Shown: piece by piece, positions 58,393-64,000 of the stretch
Numbering within the stretch: the stretch's first letter is position 1
Layout: every line of letters begins with the position of its first letter
Assembly (NCBI RefSeq): GCF_029263155.1
Contig: NZ_JAJCYB010000063.1
Location: 17,491-81,490, forward strand
Direction of reading: 5' to 3'
Length of the DNA: 64,000 bases
Source of the DNA: Pseudonocardia sp.
GTDB lineage: Bacteria > Actinomycetota > Actinomycetes > Mycobacteriales > Pseudonocardiaceae
Notes under the pieces: model-generated
What the model was told of the DNA's origin: nothing
Databases searched by the model: none
Seen by the model: the letters and a program-made list of their open reading frames with translations, nothing else
Translations under genes and position numbers: made by a program

Positions 58393-58610
58393 GCGCCATC
58401 TCCTCAACCTGGCAACGCCCGACCGCCCCGGGTGCACCCTACTGCCGATCCGCCGGCGATCCTGTCAGGCGTGCACCCGGGGACGTCGTGCGGTAGCCCA
58501 ACGGGAGGTTGAGGAGATGGCGCGTACCCCGCACCCATCACCCCACCGCCGCCCGCTCTGCTTCCCCACCATCTCCGAGACCTGCCCGTCCGGCGAGGAC
58601 GCCACCGTCC
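58393..58610 (+). repeat. Element A, copy 2: structured repeat
   Basis: P1 gcgccatctcctcaacct / aggttgaggagatggcgc; P2 ccccgggtgcac / gtgcacccgggg; core GGCAACGCCCGACCG, GGGGACGTCGTGCGGTAGCCC, tail GAGACCTGCCCGTCCGGCGAGG. Confidence 0.85.
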
Positions 58611-58611
58611 C

Positions 58612-59394
58612 CTATACCTCGGCAGCTACGTCCTTTAGAAACTGCCGCGCTTCACTGATCAAGGCAGGCATATCCGCCTTTAGATCAAGAGAGGCCGATC
58701 CGTAACTGATTCGGTCATGCTGCAAAAGGTCGACGTGATTGAAGATGGTCAACGCATCTGGGTGAGGCTTCCCAAAGACAGTGCCTAGAGCCCGATCTTC
58801 GATGTGCTCGTACGCATTTCTGATGCTATTGACTGCCGCCTGCTTCGCAATCACGGTCGGCGGCACAGAAACTGTCGAATGCAGCATGCTGGACGCCTTC
58901 TCGATCATGTCGCAAACCCGCCCCAGGGCAACCACGGCGAGCTCGACGGCGGATATCAGACCGAAAAGCTCCCGGCGAATGGCAGGACCCGCGAGGCCGT
59001 CCCCTGCAAGCACCTGCCTGCGTCGCTCGACATCGCCCAGGAGGACATTCGCTGCGTCTAGCCGACGAGCGGCTGCCAAGAGGTACCGGACCTTATCATC
59101 GGCGCCACCGGCACCTATCGACATCCATATCCAAAGGACGGGAGTGATCGGTACGTACTCGCCGTCAGCGAACGCGGTGGCCTCTCGCTCATCGATTGCG
59201 TCCAGCTCGATCTCGAGACCGCCCGGCTCGATAGAGAAGTCATCACCGGGCCTCAGGTGAACTCGTCGGCCGTCGTCTGACTCGCCGTGCCGCAATGTGC
59301 GACCGAAGACCGTAGTACCTTCACGGCGCACTGGAACGATTCTGAACCAGATAACCAAGTCGTCAATTCGACCGACCTCCGCAGTAGTGTTGAG
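58612..59394 (-). pseudogene. HEPN-like protein, distal part (cassette 2 cargo; interrupted by IS1380-like element)
   Basis: NSIRNAYEHIEDRAL (R-x4-H); upstream reading frame continues through NTTAEVGRIDDLVIWFRIVPV to the IS junction. Confidence 0.6.
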
Positions 59395-61058
59395 CCTGGA
59401 TCCACCGCCGCAGTTCGCGTTACGCGCTGGTTGATCTTCTGGGTGGGTTGGTGGGAGAAGGTCGTGGTTGAGCTGCCGGTCTGTCCGGCTCTTCCACTGC
59501 TGGTTCTCCGGTCGGGCCCCGGTGGGGGGCGGTGGTCAGGAGGCGGCGGGGAGTGGGTCGTGCAGGGCGCGGCGGAACAGTTCGTCCAGGCCCGGTTCCC
59601 AGGGCCAGTCGCGCGGTAGGTGGAGGACCTGGCGGTGCGCGGAGTGCGCGACCCGGGCCGGGGTGGCGATCAGTCGGGTGCGCAGGGTCGCGGTGCGTTC
59701 TCGGGCGTGTCGTCCGCCGGCCAGGACGCCGGCGGCGCGGGTGAGGTTGTGGGAGATCGCGGCGCAGACCAGCCAGGCGCTGTTCGCGGCGAACGAACCC
59801 GAGGGCAGGTGCGCGAGTGGGCCGTTCTTGAGCTCGGCGATGACCTGCTCGATGATGGCGTGGTCGCGGTGGGTGGCCTCCGCGGTCAGCATCGGCTCAC
59901 CGCTGTCGGTGAACACCGCGTGGTAGCGGTAGACCGCGAACGCTTCGGTCTGTCCGGCCGCGACGGTGCGGGGGTTGAGCCGCCGCACGCGGCGCACGAT
60001 CAGCCGGGCGGTGACGTGCTCGCGTCGGCGGCGGCCGGTGAACGCGGTGAACACCACCTCGGCGACCTCGGCGTCGGAGACCCAGCGCTGCTCGTCGTCG
60101 TCCCAGATGGCGTTCGGGTAGCGGATCGCGGTCCACGCGGTCTCGTCGATGCGGGTGATGGCCCGGGTCACGGTCTTGGTGAGTCGGGCGGTGACCGAGA
60201 ACCGGGCCCCGGCCCGGCGGCAGGTGTTGATGATGTCGTAGCCGTAGTAGGCCGAGTCCGCGCGCACCAGCGTCATCGCGTGCCGCGCCGTGCCGGCGCC
60301 GGCGCGTCGGGCGGTGGCCAGCGCGTCGGCGAGCAGCTTCGCGGCGCCGCGGGCGGAGTTGGTGGATCCCTTGCGCAGCCGGGTCGCCGCGATCACCGGC
60401 GCGCAGGTCGGGGTGGAGAGCACCGCGAGCAGCGCGTTGAGTCCTTTGACGCCGGTGTAGCCGCGCCCGGCGCCCTGCTTGGCGTAGCCGTAGGTCTGGC
60501 GCACGGTGTCATCGATGTCGACGAACACGATCTGCTCGGCGCCGGGCAGCAGCGGCGTCGCCGCCGCCAACCGGGCGAGGAGCCGGGCGGCGACGGAGTC
60601 GAGTTGGCGGACGTGACCGAAGGTGAACCGGCGCAGGAACGTGCCCAACGTCGACGGGGCCCGGACGTCGTCGAACACCCGGCCCATGCCGCCGTGGCGC
60701 AGCAGGTCCATGTCGGTGATCGAGTCCGCACCCGCGACCATCCCGCCGATCAGGGCGGTGATCTTCGCGGCGGCGTTCGCGGTGCCCGCCCCGGCCAGGG
60801 TGAGCCCGGAGGTCAGCAGCGTCGTGAGGCCACACCGGGCGGCCAACGCCATGATCGGCACCAGGCCGACACACGACACGAGGTTGGGATCATCGAACCG
60901 CACGCTGATCGCGGAACGGGCGTGGGATAGTCGCATCCAGCGGATGCCCTTCTGTGTGGGATCGATGTGACCGTGGTAAGCCACATTCTCCCAGCTCAGA
61001 GGGGCATTCGTGCGTTCCGACCCACCCTTACAGACTCATTTCGGCGGTGCATCCAGGC
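59395..61058 (-). mobile_element. IS1380-family insertion sequence
   Basis: Terminal IR cctggatccaccgccg / cggcggtgcatccagg; TGAG at 59391-59394 and 61059-61062. Confidence 0.8.
59536..60984 (-). CDS. IS1380-family transposase
   Basis: MRLSHARSAISVRFDDPNLVSCVGLVPIMALAARCGL...; IVFVDIDDTVRQTYGYAKQGAGRGYTGVKGLNALLA. Confidence 0.95.
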   Translation of the reverse strand: MAYHGHIDPTQKGIRWMRLSHARSAISVRFDDPNLVSCVGLVPIMALAARCGLTTLLTSGLTLAGAGTANAAAKITALIGGMVAGADSITDMDLLRHGGMGRVFDDVRAPSTLGTFLRRFTFGHVRQLDSVAARLLARLAAATPLLPGAEQIVFVDIDDTVRQTYGYAKQGAGRGYTGVKGLNALLAVLSTPTCAPVIAATRLRKGSTNSARGAAKLLADALATARRAGAGTARHAMTLVRADSAYYGYDIINTCRRAGARFSVTARLTKTVTRAITRIDETAWTAIRYPNAIWDDDEQRWVSDAEVAEVVFTAFTGRRRREHVTARLIVRRVRRLNPRTVAAGQTEAFAVYRYHAVFTDSGEPMLTAEATHRDHAIIEQVIAELKNGPLAHLPSGSFAANSAWLVCAAISHNLTRAAGVLAGGRHARERTATLRTRLIATPARVAHSAHRQVLHLPRDWPWEPGLDELFRRALHDPLPAAS

Positions 61059-61290
61059 TGAGACTGACGGCCGCAAGGGGCATCATCATCACGATCTGGT
61101 CGCCCTCGAACAGAGGGATTCGAGGCGGTTCGCCGTCCGCTGGGTCGGCTTCCCGGACGAATACCCGATTGCCCTCGCGTTCTTCCAGGACAACGTTCTT
61201 TGGTTCGTCGGATCCCTCAATCTTCACTTTGCCCAGCCAGCCAACGGGCACGGGCGGTGTTCCTTGTGGATCCTTAAGGCTATCTGACAC
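61059..61290 (-). pseudogene. HEPN-like protein, N-terminal part
   Basis: VSDSLKDPQGTPPVPVGWLGKVKIEG...IVMMMPLAAVSL; joins in frame to 59390-58612 (1011 nt = 337 codons). Confidence 0.65.
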
Positions 61291-61331
61291 GGTCGTACGG
61301 TAGCGGACTCGGCGCCTCAAACGTCGCGTGA

Positions 61332-61490
61332 TTGCGGCTTCTCGCAGCCGCGCGCCGCGCGGGGACCGGCCGGAGGCCGCACGCCCCGCGCGAGCGCTTG
61401 CGGCTGCATCGACACAGCGCCGTGCGCCGCCGCCAGGCGGCGCCTTGAACAAGGAACGAAAGTCTGAACACCGCAGCCAGTGGCCAGTGG
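61332..61490 (+). repeat. Element B, copy 2: structured repeat
   Basis: GCGCGGGG-ACCGGCCGGAGGCCgcacg-CCCCGCGC; cgccgc-cag-gcggcg hairpin; CCTTGAACAAGGAACGAAAGTCTGAACACCG. Confidence 0.75.
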
Positions 61491-61554
61491 CCGTCGCGAC
61501 ACCGTCGCGCCCATGTCCGCTGCACCGACAGCAGCCGTCGGTGCAGCAACCTAG

Positions 61555-63066
61555 TCAGTCGGCTCCCGGATGTGCCTTGCCGACGCGAGTGCCTCGTCCG
61601 GCGACCACCTCGACCTGACCGGACTCAAGAAGGAGGTTGACGGCTCGATGGGCCGTCCCCACAGCGACGCCGTGCATCACGGCGAGCGTCTTGATCCCAG
61701 GCAGGAACTCGCCGTCAGTCAGCTCGCCGGCCTCGATCTGCGCTCCGAGCGCGGCAGCGACGACTTCGTAGGGGAAGGGGGCCCGATCAGCACTTCGCCG
61801 GCGCGCGGACGGTTCTGACGGTCGCGCTGGCATCCTCGCCCCGAGATTCCCGGCTGCCCGCTGGTCCGACTCAGAAACCCACGCCGCATAGACCCGCAGC
61901 GTGGTCGTACCTCCCCCGCCGTGCCCCAGCCGGCCCGCGACGGTGCGAATGTCCACGCCGGCTGCGATCAGCTCCGTCGCCGAGTAGTGCCGGAGCTTGT
62001 GCAGCGACGTCGCGATGCCGAGCCGGTCGGCCAGATCGCTGTAGCGCTCGCTCACCGAATTCGGCCGCATGTAGGTCGAGTTGTCCGGCGCGAGCGAGAA
62101 CACGTAGGCGCCGGCGGGTACTGGCTCGCCGAGCGCGGCGCACCGCTCCTCCAGGCGCCTGCGGTGCTCGGCGAGGATGCCGACCGTCTCCTCGTCGACG
62201 GCGATGCGGCGGTGCTGGTGGTCCTTGGTGTCCTTCTCCCACGTGTCCCGGTTGCGCTGGCCGATGCTGCGCGACACGGAGATCACGCCTGTTGACAGGT
62301 CGACGTCAACCCAGCGGAGCGCGCACAGCTCGCCTCGCCGTACGCCGGTCACGATCGCGAGCCAGACCAGCGTGCCCCACTCCGGATCGGCCCACGCCTC
62401 GGTGAGGATCCGCGCGGCCTCCTCGGGCGATGGCGGCCGCGGCTTGGCCTTCGGGGCCGGCGGGGTCTCGGCGAAGACGATCGGGTTCGACGAGATCCAG
62501 CCCCACCGGACCGCGCGTTTCAACGCGCCGCTGAGGATGAAGTGGATCTGGCGGATCGTCGCCGCGCCGAGCGGCTTGCACGTGTGCGTCCGGCAACGCT
62601 CGTCGCACTTGTGCTCGTACGGCGTCCGATGGTCGACGTAGCGGGTGCGGCCGCAGTGGTCGCGGCAGCGGCGCAGCTCGGCGTGGAAAGAGTCGAACGT
62701 GCGCGCATTGAGGGCGCCTACCTGGACGGTCCCGAGCAGCGGCCGGATGTGCTTGGTGGCGTAGCCGGCGTAGGTCTCGCGTGTGCTGCGCTCCCAGGTG
62801 CTCAGCTCGAAGTGCTGGTCGAGCAGCTGGTTCACCGTCGCGTTCGTCCGCGGCTGGCGCTGTTCGTCGACCTGCTTCAGGAGTCGGGTGCGCGCCGCCT
62901 CGGCCTGCCGCGCCGCCTTCGGCCCGGGCGGGATCAGCTCGACGAGGTTCCGCCGGCGCCCGGTGACCGCATCCACGCCGGCGTACACGCGGACTCGTAG
63001 TCCGCCACTCGGCAGCACGTCGATCGCGCCGCGGGTCCGGCGGCGGCCCGCGCGGGAAGGAGCCAT
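61555..63066 (-). CDS. int: Tyrosine recombinase/integrase with C-terminal GntR-type winged helix
   Basis: TGVRRGELCALRWVDVDL, LHKLRHYSATELIAAGVDIRTVAGRLGHGG; C-term FPYEVVAAALGAQIEAGELTDGEFLPGIKTLAVMHGVAVGTAHRAVNLLLESGQVEVVAGRGTRV. Confidence 0.9.
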   Translation of the reverse strand: MAPSRAGRRRTRGAIDVLPSGGLRVRVYAGVDAVTGRRRNLVELIPPGPKAARQAEAARTRLLKQVDEQRQPRTNATVNQLLDQHFELSTWERSTRETYAGYATKHIRPLLGTVQVGALNARTFDSFHAELRRCRDHCGRTRYVDHRTPYEHKCDERCRTHTCKPLGAATIRQIHFILSGALKRAVRWGWISSNPIVFAETPPAPKAKPRPPSPEEAARILTEAWADPEWGTLVWLAIVTGVRRGELCALRWVDVDLSTGVISVSRSIGQRNRDTWEKDTKDHQHRRIAVDEETVGILAEHRRRLEERCAALGEPVPAGAYVFSLAPDNSTYMRPNSVSERYSDLADRLGIATSLHKLRHYSATELIAAGVDIRTVAGRLGHGGGGTTTLRVYAAWVSESDQRAAGNLGARMPARPSEPSARRRSADRAPFPYEVVAAALGAQIEAGELTDGEFLPGIKTLAVMHGVAVGTAHRAVNLLLESGQVEVVAGRGTRVGKAHPGAD

Positions 63067-63154
63067 GACACCAGCGTATCGCGCTTTGGTGTCACATTTC
63101 GTGTCATGCGGCCGGAAGAGCCAAGACCTCGAACCCTGTTTGTGCTGGTAGAGG

Positions 63155-63232
63155 TGGTGGGGCGGGTGGGGTTCGAACCCACGACCTGACGGGTTATGAG
63201 TCCGCTGCTCTGACCAGCTGAGCTACCGCCCC
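63155..63232 (-). tRNA. tRNA-Met (CAT), CCA encoded
   Basis: Complement GGGGCGGTAGCTCAGCTGGTCAGAGCAGCGGACTCATAACCCGTCAGGTCGTGGGTTCGAACCCCACCCGCCCCACCA; full cloverleaf. Confidence 0.93.
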
Positions 63233-63558
63233 GAAGCAGGTAGAACCCTACCCGAAGGGCACATCGCCCCTGGTAGACGCCGGTAGCGGCTAGATTCGCA
63301 GGTCACCGACCCGCACCGCCCGATACGCCGTGACACCCCGTCGGGGGCCGCCGCACCGGTACGTCACCGGTACGTGGAGCGCCGTAGCCGCGCCCAGCGT
63401 CGAGCGCTCTCGGTAGCCGCTCACGACGGCTCGCTCATGCGCTGGTAACTGCGAGCTGAAGTGCGATCCCTCAGAACGGCGGCAGTCGCGGGTCGCGCGG
63501 CGGAGGCGGGGGTGGAGGCGGCCCGAGCCAGCGGCGGATGCGGTCCAGGACGTCCGCG

Positions 63559-63825
63559 TCACGCGGCGCGCTCGACGGCATCGAGCACCTCCACCGCCGC
63601 GACGTTGCGCCAGAACACGACCACCGTCTGCTCCCGGGTGTCGCGGAAGTCGAGCGCCGGGACCCAGCGGCCGTCCGTCCGCTGCACCCGCGCCACCTCC
63701 AACGTGCATGGGTCGCCGGTGAAGTCGCGGAGCGTCTGGCGCAAGCGGATACCCGCGCGCTCGACTGCGACGACCTCCCCCACCCTCCGCGACGCGACGA
63801 CCAGCCCCCGCCCTCTCAGCTCCAC
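63559..63825 (-). CDS. Hypothetical protein
   Basis: MELRGRGLVVASRRVGEVVAVERAGIRLRQTLRDFTGDP... Confidence 0.5.
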   Translation of the reverse strand: MELRGRGLVVASRRVGEVVAVERAGIRLRQTLRDFTGDPCTLEVARVQRTDGRWVPALDFRDTREQTVVVFWRNVAAVEVLDAVERAA

Positions 63826-63888
63826 CGTCTCCCCGGGCAGCAGCAGCCCGCTTCGGTACCCAGGGCCCCGGCATAGTTGATGTTGCAG

Positions 63889-64000
63889 TTATGTGAGCAG
63901 GTCAACGGCTCGCAGCGGGTGGCGGCTGGTGTCGCGGCAGGCTTCGGCGATGTTGGTGGCGCCGGCGAGTCGGTGGCGGCTGATGGCGAGGTTGCGCAGC
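63889..64000 (-). mobile_element. ISAs1-like transposase C-terminus (runs off window)
   Basis: Minus strand LRNLAISRHRLAGATNIAEACRDTSRHPLRAVDLLT*. Confidence 0.6.

Noticed and set aside
53742-58610. Calling element A an IscB/HEARO omega-RNA, a SAM-type riboswitch or a group I/II intron
   Set aside because: No IscB/TnpB or intron-encoded ORF nearby and I could not match a remembered consensus; needs a covariance-model search before naming.
61036-61452. Independent 138-aa gene at the right of the IS1380
   Set aside because: Its 3' end and stop lie in the IS terminal repeat, and removing the IS fuses it in frame with the HEPN-like gene.

Overview
High-GC actinobacterial window, Pseudonocardia-like by gene content. 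About 0-29.4 kb is chromosomal: APC and BCCT transporters; a cobalamin riboswitch with a btuFCD-type operon; a secreted hydrolase; htpG; an MFS, MAPEG and GshB block; a P450; YeeE/YedE sulfur transporters; DUF4333 and CAP-domain secreted proteins; and a CoA-thioester catabolic operon ending in a double-TetR regulator. About 29.6-63.2 kb is a mosaic island. Its right end is an intact tRNA-Met(CAT) next to a tyrosine integrase, and two truncated tRNA 3'-fragments lie at ~29.65 and ~32.40 kb. It carries a MobF (TraA/TrwC) relaxase-helicase, a VirD4-like coupling protein, DUF2637, DUF4913, WhiB, an ECF sigma factor and an excisionase-like gene. Four IS elements (IS256-, IS701-, IS5- and IS1380-like) each interrupt a gene. 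In every case removing the IS plus one candidate target duplication restores an in-frame ORF: a VapB-like antitoxin, an FAD oxidoreductase, a HAD hydrolase and a HEPN-like protein. The most novel observation is a pair of cassettes (~53.74-54.88 and ~58.39-61.49 kb). Each is bounded on the left by a repeated structured sequence (element A, with two fully covarying stems), on the right by a second structured repeat (element B), and carries in between an unrelated-looking protein with a HEPN-type RNxxxH motif, in opposite orientations. Assignments come from reading the sequence and translations only; no database search was run.
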